A DNA stretch of 39,348 bases from DATKKM01 sp036741795 (lineage in GTDB: Bacteria > Chloroflexota > Dehalococcoidia > SM23-28-2 > RBG-16-64-32): assembly GCA_036741795.1 (NCBI GenBank), contig DAINRO010000014.1:1-39348 (forward strand). The letters run 5' to 3'. Shown here piece by piece: positions 23,659 through 31,861 of the stretch. The notes under the pieces were generated by a model, which was not told the DNA's origin, made no database searches, and saw nothing but the letters and a program-made list of their open reading frames with translations. The position numbers and the translations under genes are program-made. The number at the start of each line of letters is the position of its first letter. The first letter of the stretch is position 1.

Positions 23659-24735
23659 TTACCAGGTCCCACGACGACGGAAAATATATAAAGTTCCGCC
23701 TCCGATTGCGATGGCTCCCAGCGCTACAGCACCGATTAACAGCGGCAGATCGTCGCCGCCGGACGCACTGTTGCCACTGGAGGACAGCGAGTTTCCTGGT
23801 GCATCCTCGTCCTCCGGCTCGTCCTCCCCATCGGAGTTGGTGTCTGCCCCCCCCTGGCCGGCGCCACCGCCCGTCCCTTCCTCCCCTGCGTCCGAATTGG
23901 CTTCGGAATCTCCGGAGCCGGGCTCGCCGGCTTCTTCGTCTTCCGAAACGACGGACACCGCCGCTCCGTCGGACGACGTCGAGCCATTGGAGTTAGAGCC
24001 ATTAGAGGTGTCCGGTTCGCCATTGCCATTCCCGGAACCGCCCGGGGTTCCCCCGGAGGGCGAGTCCGTGGGCTCTGGCGTGGGGATCGGCGTAGACTTC
24101 GGGCAGCTGTCGCCAACCACCACGAGACCCTCAGTCGTTAGACCGTCCCAGATTCCGTCGCCTGATTCATCACCGACGGCGAGTCCTCCGGCGCCGATGA
24201 TTCGTGGTCCGTGCGTGGCCGGAGCATCGGTTATGGACAGCGTTGCTTCTCCGTTCCCTACTGCCCGCAAGGTCAGCCGGGCCAGTATGCCGGAGCCGCT
24301 GTCCAAACTTCCGTTTATCTCGGTTGCTGCCATGAACTGCCGGCCCGGGCGTTCCGATTCGAACAGGGAAGGAAACACCGCACCTGACGGCTGAGCGCTG
24401 ACAAGCATCTGGTTATAGTCGGCGAGTTCCACGGAGACGACAGCCGGGTCGTAGTCGAGCCTCAGCTCCCAGGCCGCCAGGCTGGGCAGGTTGGTGACGA
24501 ACACATCGGCGTGAAACTCGTCCCCAACCGATGCCTCGGTGCAGGGCTGCAGCCTGCCGAGCGAATCTGGATCGTTTGTAACCGGCTGCATATCGAGACC
24601 GATGATCTGGCTGCTATCGGCGTGGACCTGTGCGGTCCCGCTTTCGAATTCAGCAACGATGAGCAGCAGCAATCCAAAAGCAACCATTCCGGAAGCTAGC
24701 GTTTTGATCAATCGGTCTCCGTGTGTCGTCGTCAT
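23659..24735 (-). CDS. Membrane-anchored cohesin-like domain protein with long acidic linker
   Basis: A 358-residue exported protein: signal peptide (to about 39), cohesin-like module (43-211; AAWELRLDYDPAVVSV, DSGSGILARLTLRAVG, GDESGDGIWDGL, VVVGDSC) with Cys65/Cys211, a Pro/Thr start then a long acidic Ser/Gly/Asn linker (214-325), helix LPLLIGAVALGAIAIGG and FRRRGTW. ATG 24735 has GGGAG five to six bases upstream; the earlier in-frame ATG at 24756 would overlap the previous gene. Eight bases separate it from the dockerin-bearing gene upstream, so both are probably on one transcript and may form a receptor/ligand pair. Confidence 0.83.
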   Translation of the reverse strand: MTTTHGDRLIKTLASGMVAFGLLLLIVAEFESGTAQVHADSSQIIGLDMQPVTNDPDSLGRLQPCTEASVGDEFHADVFVTNLPSLAAWELRLDYDPAVVSVELADYNQMLVSAQPSGAVFPSLFESERPGRQFMAATEINGSLDSGSGILARLTLRAVGNGEATLSITDAPATHGPRIIGAGGLAVGDESGDGIWDGLTTEGLVVVGDSCPKSTPIPTPEPTDSPSGGTPGGSGNGNGEPDTSNGSNSNGSTSSDGAAVSVVSEDEEAGEPGSGDSEANSDAGEEGTGGGAGQGGADTNSDGEDEPEDEDAPGNSLSSSGNSASGGDDLPLLIGAVALGAIAIGGGTLYIFRRRGTW

Positions 24736-24743
24736 TTGGCTCC

Positions 24744-26366
24744 CTAGGGTGTGCAAATAGTGTTGTAGCTGGGGCTCATCAACGATACGTCGGAGAGCGT
24801 GATGCCGTTGCTCATGTTGAGATCGTAGCGAACGTTGTAGCCGGGAGGGCCGTTGAGGAACTTGTTGTAGTGCTGGCCCATCATCGAGACGTCGCTCAAG
24901 TTGGTCCGCTGGTCATCGTTGAAGTCGGTGGGCAGAAGGTCGGGCGATTCGTTATTGGTACCGGTGTTGGCGGCGCACTTCACCAGCGGGTTCGTGCCGG
25001 TGAAGACCTCGACCGCGTCGACCCAGCCGTCCGCATCGCTGTGATCGCAGACGTCGCCGACGAAATCGGAATTGAAATCTGCCTGGTTGTTGTTGTTGTT
25101 AAAGTCGCAGTTGTCGCAGATATCGCCGTGAATGTCGGTATCGGAGTTGGTTTGCGCGGGATTGGCGATCGCCTTGCAGTTGTCGACGCTGTCGAGCCAG
25201 TTGTCGCCGTCGGACTCGTCGCAGTGGTCCCCTTCAGCGTCGGGGGCATTCCAGTTCGCCTGGGTCGGGTTCGGGGCAAAGTCGCAGTTGTCGGTGGTGT
25301 CGTTTACACCGTCGTTGTCGTCGTCGAGATCGCACAGATCCCCCTGGGTATCGTTGTCCCAGTTGGCCTGGTTGAAGTTGGAAATCGTGGGGCAATTATC
25401 GATGCCGTCGAATAGGCCATCGCCGTCAGTGTCTTCGCAGGCGTCACCTATGCCGTCGCTATCCGTGTCGGTCTGGCTCGGGTTTGAGACTGTGTCGCAG
25501 TTGTCCGGGCCATCGAGGATACCGTCGTTGTCATCGTCGGGATCGCAGGCGTCTCCCATGGAGTCGCCGTCGGTGTTCAGCTGGCTGGCGTTGGAGTTGT
25601 TGTCACAGTTGTCGCAGGTGTTGGAAACTTCGTCGTTATCAGGGTCGTCGGCGCCATCGAGCTTGTTGACCGTGACTGTTACGGATGGGTTGATGAACGG
25701 GCCATCGAAGAGACCGTCAGGGCTCCCTCCACTGCCGGGATGGGCGCCAGTCGAGTCGGTAAGGACCACCCCATGTTGAGTTGGGGGATTGTTATTGAAA
25801 TGAAAGTCAATCACGCTGCCCCCGAGGATATTGATTCCCTGGGCTTTGATACGCGCCAGGACCCCATGACCACTGTGCGGGCTGCCAGTGTCCACCGCTC
25901 CAGAGAAGTAATAACCATCGGACACGGCAGGATTTACGTTTAGGTTTGGCGGGGAGCTCACAGCGTTCCTTGATAGGTTCGATATCGAGGCACTGGTTCC
26001 CCATAGCTTCGTGATGTCAGATTCCAGGACCGTCATTTCTCCCGAGTCGAAATTGATATCAGTGTTGAAGGCGATCAAGTTGGCCGAGTTGAGGATGAAT
26101 ACGTCGACGTAGAAGAACCCGTTATTGGCGCCGCCGGAGCGGACGTCGTGGCAATTCTTGAACGTGGGAAGAGCGTTGATGTTGTAGGTGCCAGATGGCG
26201 GGCTCGCAGACCAGGGCACGAGGTTCATGCCGACGGTGAGGTCCGTCGGGACGGCCTCGGCCTTGTCTGGCTCCTGGCCAGACCACAGGGCTGCTGTGAT
26301 GGCGATCAGGGCGATCAGCACCGGGAGGAATAACCTCCTGAGGGCGGTATTGCATGTGTTGGTCAT
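24744..26366 (-). CDS. Secreted protein with cohesin-like module, TSP3 repeats and C-terminal dockerin
   Basis: A 540-residue secreted protein without a C-terminal helix. After the signal peptide (to about 38) there is a cohesin-like module (45-235; LIAFNTDINFDSGEMTVL, SGHGVLARIKAQGI, DGLFDGPFINPSVTV) with the leading Cys72 but no closing cysteine. Next come about eight TSP3 repeats (about 240-455; DTDGDGLFDGIDNCPTIS, DDDNDGVNDTTDNCDFAP). The last 60 residues are a type I dockerin-like domain: loops DFNDDQRTNLSD and DLNMSNGITLSD keep ligands at positions 1, 3, 5, 9 and 12. Start ATG 26366 with GGAGACAAGC upstream; an upstream ATG at 26402 is not needed. Having both halves of a cohesin/dockerin pair, it could self-assemble. 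Confidence 0.87.
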   Translation of the reverse strand: MTNTCNTALRRLFLPVLIALIAITAALWSGQEPDKAEAVPTDLTVGMNLVPWSASPPSGTYNINALPTFKNCHDVRSGGANNGFFYVDVFILNSANLIAFNTDINFDSGEMTVLESDITKLWGTSASISNLSRNAVSSPPNLNVNPAVSDGYYFSGAVDTGSPHSGHGVLARIKAQGINILGGSVIDFHFNNNPPTQHGVVLTDSTGAHPGSGGSPDGLFDGPFINPSVTVTVNKLDGADDPDNDEVSNTCDNCDNNSNASQLNTDGDSMGDACDPDDDNDGILDGPDNCDTVSNPSQTDTDSDGIGDACEDTDGDGLFDGIDNCPTISNFNQANWDNDTQGDLCDLDDDNDGVNDTTDNCDFAPNPTQANWNAPDAEGDHCDESDGDNWLDSVDNCKAIANPAQTNSDTDIHGDICDNCDFNNNNNQADFNSDFVGDVCDHSDADGWVDAVEVFTGTNPLVKCAANTGTNNESPDLLPTDFNDDQRTNLSDVSMMGQHYNKFLNGPPGYNVRYDLNMSNGITLSDVSLMSPSYNTICTP

Positions 26367-26471
26367 GCTTGTCTCCTGTTGCCCGGGGTTGCGGGCCCCC
26401 AAAGAACTGCCCCGCTGTCCTGGCTTCTATTTATTCGTTTCGCTAGGTTGACTGGTTTCATGCTCTTGAAC

Positions 26472-26512
26472 AAAAAAACACGGGACGAGAGGGAGGCCCC
26501 CTCGCCCCGTGT
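26472..26512 (-). terminator. Intrinsic terminator of the 1717-residue gene
   Basis: On the minus strand a stem ACACGGG...CCCGTGT with inner CGAG/CTCG pairs is followed by seven T. It lies about 80 bases after the giant gene and 106 before the next start, so it separates the two transcripts. Confidence 0.85.
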
Positions 26513-26536
26513 ACTTATCTATTCTTACCGATGTCT

Positions 26537-26571
26537 CCGGCGGTGGGGGCTGGTCGGGCTCCCACCGCCGG
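26537..26571 (-). terminator. Second hairpin downstream of the 1717-residue gene
   Basis: CCGGCGGTGGG/CCCACCGCCGG, a perfect 11-pair stem with a 13-base loop, just after the giant gene's stop and before the T-tailed terminator. It has no T-run of its own; it may back up termination or protect the 3' end of the message. Confidence 0.55.
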
Positions 26572-26589
26572 GCTTGTACCTACTTTAGC

Positions 26590-29500
26590 TTAGTCGATTA
26601 TGACCTGCTTCGTAGTTGTCTTGCTCTGGTTGGCCAGGTTCGTGTCGTTACCAGAGTGCGGGCCAGCGCCATCGATGTCGTCGTGGCTAATGCTAACCGT
26701 TACTGTCTGGTCGATCACCTGTGGCGTCACGCTGTGGCACTCGTAGCGCACGCGCCACACGATCATCTTCTGCTCACCCTCGTAGAGGACGAACTGGAGC
26801 TGACCGGGGAGGATCAACACGATTGCCCGGGTGCAACCTGCGGGCACTGCTTCTGCGATGCTCATGCTAACCGTGACCAGCTCGTCGTGGTCGCTGAAGT
26901 TACCGACTTCAGCGATGACCCACATGTAGCGGCCGTTGGTGTCGCTGATGTTAACCGCTGCCGGACCGACGAGGATGATGTACTTCACACCAACGTCGTG
27001 GTCGTCAAACGGGTCGCAGACGTCGCCGATGCCATCGCCATCCGCGTCAGCCTGATCGGTGTTCGGGTCGTTCGGGCAGTTGTCCGGGCCGTTGCACGGA
27101 GCTCCGCCGTTGTGAACCGTGTCACCGTCAGTGTCGAGGCAGATGTAACCCACGTCGGACGCGCAGTTGTTGAGGGTGTTCGTGTCCGTCTCGTGGATGT
27201 TGGTGGCTGCGATGCAGTACTCGATCGTGTACGTGCAGCTGGTCCCAGCAGCGATCTGCAGGTTCCACATGCCGCCTCCAAGCGGACCACCGGCGCAGTC
27301 GGTGATAGCGATCGGAGCCTCGGTGATGTTCACCGGGCTCGCGCCGCCAGCCGCGCAGTTGTTGGTCACCTGGAGGTTGACGCCAGCCGGTCCGATGTTC
27401 GGAACGGTGCCGTCAGGCGCAACGACGATCGTGCAGGACGGGTCAACGTTCTTGATCACCTGGGTGGTGTCAGAGCCGTTGGCCGTGTTGTTGGCCGTGA
27501 CCGTCTCACTCACGTGGAGCGGGAACGTCGGGACAATTGTCGCCGTGCCGTTGAAGGAGTGGTTGCTACCGGCAGAGCAGGTAACGTTCCACGTGCCGCT
27601 GTAAACGCCGTTGGCGTTCGCAACCTGGTTCTGGCCGCCCGTGGGGGCCAGGACACAGTCGGGGCCGTTGGAGAGGCCGATGGCGACTGTTGCGCTGGTG
27701 GCGAAGCCGAGGTTGACCGTGGCGTCCACGGAGACCGGGAACTGGACGCCGGCTGTGATCGGGCCTGCCGGCGCGTTCACTACGACGCTGACGGATGCGT
27801 CAGTTGTCGCTGTGATGGCCGTCACGTCCTGACCGGAGCCAGTGTTGTTGCCCGCGTTCGGGTCCTTGTGGTGCATCGGACCCGTGAGGGTCAGCACGTT
27901 GTTGGCCGTGAAGGTGTGGTTGGAGGGGCCGGTGCACGTCACGGTCCATATGAAGCCTACGTTGGTCGCAACGCTAACCGCGAGGTTGCCGCCGGAGTTC
28001 TGGGTGAGGGTCTCTGCTGCGGTGCAGTCGCCCGGGAGAACCAGCGTCGTGGCGTCATTGTAGTTAGCGGCCGCGGGGCCGTTGTTGTGGATCGTGCTCG
28101 TGACCGCGACCTGGAACGCAGTGCCAGCCGCGGCTGTCGCCGGGGCGTTCACTACCACACCGACCTTCTTGAGGTCAGCGTTCTTCCACGCCGTCACGTC
28201 GGGGTAGTTCTTGTGGACGTTGTTGCTGGCGCTGTCCGGCGGGACCTGCGGGTCGTCGCCGAGATCCTCTTCCTGGACAGGAGCCAACGGCAGTGCGTCC
28301 ACCTGGAGCTCGAAGGCGTCAGCGTGAGCGGACTCCTCGAAGCAGTGGATGACGTAGTCCACGGGGATGACCAGGGACTGGCCGGCGGCCATCGGGATGA
28401 CCTTCTCAAGCTGCGAGGTCAGGGTGTCGGGCACCGGAGGACCGGCGACCTCGTCCGTGTAGTACTCGCTGTAGGTCCAGCCACCCGGGTTGACCAGGCG
28501 GACTTCGCAGTCGCCAACGGAGGAGATAGCGGTGATAACCACCCGGACGTTGGCCGGGAAGTTGCCGTTGGTGACCGTGATTTCTACGGACTTCGTCGTG
28601 TCAACGGAAACGTCGACGTCGTAGTCCTCGTCCTTTTCGACCGTTACGCCAACATCGGTGTCGGGGCAGCCGTCGGCGTCATCGATGCCGTCGGCGTCCT
28701 CGTCGATGAGGTCGCAGTTGTCGGTCACGTCGGGGTTCCCGTCGTTGTCGTCGTCCGGGTCGCAGGCGTCGCCGATGCCATCGCCGTCGGTGTCAGTCTG
28801 GGCCGGGTTCGGAACGTCGGGGCAGTTGTCCGTCGGTGTGCAGATGCCGTCGCCATCAGCGTCACAGGTCACGACGATCTGGACCCAGTTCTCGTCCAGG
28901 TTGTTCGTGGTGTTCTCACCGGCGCCGGGCTCAAGGTGAGATGTGATGTTGACCGCGCAGCCCTGGTTGCCAGCGACATCCAGGTTGCAGTCTGCAACGT
29001 TCGGGCAGGTCACGCTGTAGTCGGCCATGACGACGCCGGAGGCGTTCGGGATGACTACGACTGAGGTCTGCGTGTTGCCGATGATGGACGGGAAGCTGTC
29101 CAGCGGGTTAACCCAGTGCGGGTTGCACATCGTCGGGCCCGCAATCGTCAGGGTCAGGTCGCCGGAACCGGAGATGGTGTTGGTTACCGTGTTCACGTCC
29201 GGTACACCGGCGTGAACGACGTCACCGACGGGGTTGCCGTCGCCGATGATCTCGTCCTTCGTCAGGTCGACGGACGTGTCGGACGGTGAGCAGCTCACGG
29301 TGTCCGTCTGAAGCGGGAAGGAGTTGTAGAGGGCCTCAGTCGCCGCGTGAGTTCCGCTGGCGCCCATGTCGGCGCGTGTGAACGAACCGATGATGGTGTG
29401 GGTACCGACGGTGTTGCACTGGCGGAGCTGGGCGCCGCTCGGTGCAGTTGTGCCGTAGTAGTCCGTCTGGGTGCTGAACGGCGTGCACTGGCTGCCCGCT

Positions 29501-31743
29501 GCCGCGGCTGCGTCTGTCGGGTCACCGGTGATGGTGTACTGGATCCAGCTTGTGCCCGCGTTGAACACGAACGTGTTTACGCCCGTGAGTACGCCAGGCG
29601 CCTGGCCGGTGTAGCGCGCCCAGAGGGCAGCGCCGCTGCCGATGAGACCCTGGAGTCCGACGTCGGCGAGCAAGCGAGTGTTGAAGTCGCCTACGTTGTC
29701 GAAGTCGTTCGGGTTGACGGTACCGTTCTGGTTCGGGCCTTCAGGGAAGGCGAAGACCGTGGCGCCGTCCTCGTCCGTCTCACCGTCGAGGTCGGTGTTG
29801 CCACCGCCCAGCGGGTCCTCGTCGACCAGGGTGTCGCCGTCGTCGTCGAAGCCGCCCGTGTTCGCCGGCATCGCGCCGTCAAAGAGCGCAGTCGCCGGGT
29901 ACGGAACGTTCAGCGCGAAGTTGCAGCCACCACCAAGGTTGATGGTGAGCGAGAAGCCGAAGCGTGCGACTTCTTCGCCGTTAGTGATGCTCAGACCGTT
30001 GGCGATGCTGAAGGCCGGCTGCGGGATCTGGCTGAGGGCCAGGGCCAGCGGCTGGTTGACCGGGATGCTCGTGTTGAAGAGCATCTCGCAGGGGATACCG
30101 AGCGGGAAGGCAGCGCCGTTGGTCAGGCAGTCATCATCCGTCGGGACGATGGGGTCGTTCGGGCCGTCGTTCTCGTCGATAGTCGCTAAGAACGTCGGGG
30201 TGAACGGCTGCGTCACCCATACGGGCAGGCTAACCACCGCGTTGTTGTTCGCCGGGTTGGTGTCCGTCACGTGGCTGTCAGTCGGGGACACGTTCTTGGC
30301 GAAGACGAAGACGATCGGGCCAGGGTTGGCCGGGCTGACCGTGTTGAAGAAGGAGTGGACGGTCGCCGGGCAGTTGATCGTGAACGTCGCGTTGTACGCG
30401 CCGCCGGGGCCACCCGGGGCCGCTACCACGGCCGCCTGCGGGTCAGGCGAGGCCGTGCAGGTTGTCGGGTGCAGCGGGTTGCCGTTCCAGAAGGCGCCCT
30501 GGAAGTCGTCCACCATGTTCACCTGTGCAGGCACTGTGGCGGTCAGCGTGTTGGCCACGGTGGCCGTGCTGCCTACGCCGGAAACCATGCGCGGGAAGGC
30601 ATTGCAGGGGCCGACCTTGGGCAGACAGTCAACGATCGCCGGCGTGCTAACGGTGCCGGTGACGCCGATGTCGGTACTCACGGTGATCGCCGTCGTGGAG
30701 ACCGGGCTGGTCTGGCTGTTGTTGCCAGGAGCCGTCTCGAACGCGGCGGCGGAAGTCTCGGTGATCGTGCCCTGGGCCGTGAAGTTGTGGAAGGACGGGC
30801 CAGTGCAGGTCACGTTCCAGACTGCGTTACGCACCTCGGGCGAGCCCGTGGCGAGCGCAGCGTCAGAAACGACGGCCGGGTTCGGGTCCAGAGTGGAGCA
30901 GTCGCCGGGCAGGGTCAGGGTGATGGAGGTGTCCTGCGAAACCGGGCTGAAGGGGCCGTTGTTCTGGACGTTGGCAGCAGCGCTGACAGCGAAGGGAGAG
31001 CCGGCAGGGCTGGAGACCGGGGACGTCAGGCTCAGGGCCGTCATCTCGAGGTCTACGGGCTGCGGGCAGAGTGTGCCGTCAGAGTGAATCTCGGCGAGGA
31101 CCGGAGCAGAGATACCGTTGAAGTTGTTGATCGGGTACGGGCTGCTGGTTCCGTCGAGGACGTCCGGGGTGAAGTCTCCACCCAGCTGGTCGTCCAGCGA
31201 GAGGTAGTTGGTGGTCGCGCCAAGGATCTCCACCGTCAGGTGGGCCATGACCATCTCGCCGGTCTCCGTGATGCCACCACCCAGCTCTGTGGCCTCGTGA
31301 CGGTAGTCGCCGTCGTTGTCGGGCACAGCGTTACTGGGGGAGTCGAAGTACGTGCCGGGCGAGGACTGGAACCAGCCTACGTCCGGACCGGTGCCACGAC
31401 TCGTCACCCTGAGGCCCGTGGGACCCGGGGTGTAGAGCAGGTCAAACGAAAGACCGTTGGTGGACTGGGACGGGATCTCGTCGACAACGATGTCGATCGT
31501 GAAGATCGCGCCAGGCGAAACACCGTCGATACACGTCTGAACCGACGCGATCGAGTTCGGCGTATTGCCCGTGGTGTTAAGGTCGATCGTCAGAGTGTCA
31601 ATGACCCCTGAGATCGGATCGGAGACACCAAACGCAGCTTCAGACTTTTGCGTCTCGCTGCCTCCAGACAGTAGCAGTAACCCCAGCATGGCCAGGGCGC
31701 CTACTACCGCCACTAAAAACGAACCTGTGGTTAGGCGTCTCAT
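26590..31743 (-). CDS. Giant secreted protein: cohesin-like module, CARDB-like repeats, TSP3 repeats
   Basis: A 1717-residue secreted protein. Signal peptide (to about 36); cohesin-like module (48-226; Cys71/Cys226, GDYRHEATELGG, EIHSDGTLC). Then several CARDB/DUF11-like beta domains, seen as repeated phrases such as NNGPFSPVSQDTSITLTLPG, NNGPAAANYNDATTLVLPG, VVVNAPATAAAGTAFQVAV, VVVNAPAGPITAGVQFPV. TSP3 repeats occur near residues 960-1030 (DADGDGICTPTDNCPDVP) and about 1534-1585 (DADGDGIGDVCDPFDD). The last 130 residues (HDVGVKYIILVGPAAVNISD to the end) form another beta-rich domain. There is no membrane helix or dockerin at the C-terminus, so it is released or held by its cohesin-like module. 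RBS-like GGGGG lies before ATG 31743. Confidence 0.85.
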   Translation of the reverse strand: MRRLTTGSFLVAVVGALAMLGLLLLSGGSETQKSEAAFGVSDPISGVIDTLTIDLNTTGNTPNSIASVQTCIDGVSPGAIFTIDIVVDEIPSQSTNGLSFDLLYTPGPTGLRVTSRGTGPDVGWFQSSPGTYFDSPSNAVPDNDGDYRHEATELGGGITETGEMVMAHLTVEILGATTNYLSLDDQLGGDFTPDVLDGTSSPYPINNFNGISAPVLAEIHSDGTLCPQPVDLEMTALSLTSPVSSPAGSPFAVSAAANVQNNGPFSPVSQDTSITLTLPGDCSTLDPNPAVVSDAALATGSPEVRNAVWNVTCTGPSFHNFTAQGTITETSAAAFETAPGNNSQTSPVSTTAITVSTDIGVTGTVSTPAIVDCLPKVGPCNAFPRMVSGVGSTATVANTLTATVPAQVNMVDDFQGAFWNGNPLHPTTCTASPDPQAAVVAAPGGPGGAYNATFTINCPATVHSFFNTVSPANPGPIVFVFAKNVSPTDSHVTDTNPANNNAVVSLPVWVTQPFTPTFLATIDENDGPNDPIVPTDDDCLTNGAAFPLGIPCEMLFNTSIPVNQPLALALSQIPQPAFSIANGLSITNGEEVARFGFSLTINLGGGCNFALNVPYPATALFDGAMPANTGGFDDDGDTLVDEDPLGGGNTDLDGETDEDGATVFAFPEGPNQNGTVNPNDFDNVGDFNTRLLADVGLQGLIGSGAALWARYTGQAPGVLTGVNTFVFNAGTSWIQYTITGDPTDAAAAAGSQCTPFSTQTDYYGTTAPSGAQLRQCNTVGTHTIIGSFTRADMGASGTHAATEALYNSFPLQTDTVSCSPSDTSVDLTKDEIIGDGNPVGDVVHAGVPDVNTVTNTISGSGDLTLTIAGPTMCNPHWVNPLDSFPSIIGNTQTSVVVIPNASGVVMADYSVTCPNVADCNLDVAGNQGCAVNITSHLEPGAGENTTNNLDENWVQIVVTCDADGDGICTPTDNCPDVPNPAQTDTDGDGIGDACDPDDDNDGNPDVTDNCDLIDEDADGIDDADGCPDTDVGVTVEKDEDYDVDVSVDTTKSVEITVTNGNFPANVRVVITAISSVGDCEVRLVNPGGWTYSEYYTDEVAGPPVPDTLTSQLEKVIPMAAGQSLVIPVDYVIHCFEESAHADAFELQVDALPLAPVQEEDLGDDPQVPPDSASNNVHKNYPDVTAWKNADLKKVGVVVNAPATAAAGTAFQVAVTSTIHNNGPAAANYNDATTLVLPGDCTAAETLTQNSGGNLAVSVATNVGFIWTVTCTGPSNHTFTANNVLTLTGPMHHKDPNAGNNTGSGQDVTAITATTDASVSVVVNAPAGPITAGVQFPVSVDATVNLGFATSATVAIGLSNGPDCVLAPTGGQNQVANANGVYSGTWNVTCSAGSNHSFNGTATIVPTFPLHVSETVTANNTANGSDTTQVIKNVDPSCTIVVAPDGTVPNIGPAGVNLQVTNNCAAGGASPVNITEAPIAITDCAGGPLGGGMWNLQIAAGTSCTYTIEYCIAATNIHETDTNTLNNCASDVGYICLDTDGDTVHNGGAPCNGPDNCPNDPNTDQADADGDGIGDVCDPFDDHDVGVKYIILVGPAAVNISDTNGRYMWVIAEVGNFSDHDELVTVSMSIAEAVPAGCTRAIVLILPGQLQFVLYEGEQKMIVWRVRYECHSVTPQVIDQTVTVSISHDDIDGAGPHSGNDTNLANQSKTTTKQVIID

Positions 31744-31816
31744 CGCCGCACCCCCTTTTGAACTATTCCTTACCGCTTATTCAGTTGTCTGATTCGCCTA
31801 TTAAGTTGTAACCGGC

Positions 31817-31849
31817 CGAGGGGGAGCGGTATTACGCCGCTCCCCCTCG
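31817..31849 (-). terminator. Hairpin downstream of the 873-residue dockerin gene
   Basis: CGAGGGGGAGCGG and CCGCTCCCCCTCG form a perfect 13-pair stem with a seven-base loop, 13 bases after the stop at 31862 and 74 before the giant gene's start. No T-run follows, so it may stop only part of transcription or stabilise the upstream message. Confidence 0.6.
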
Positions 31850-31861
31850 TTGGGCTTCCGA

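Noticed and set aside
26509..29064. Long plus-strand ORF of 851 residues opposite the giant protein gene
   Set aside because: It lies wholly antisense to the 1717-residue protein, whose signal peptide, repeats and stop/terminator are clear. The translation is Val/Arg/Asp-rich and without domains, as expected from the reverse of Asp/Gly/Thr-rich coding sequence.
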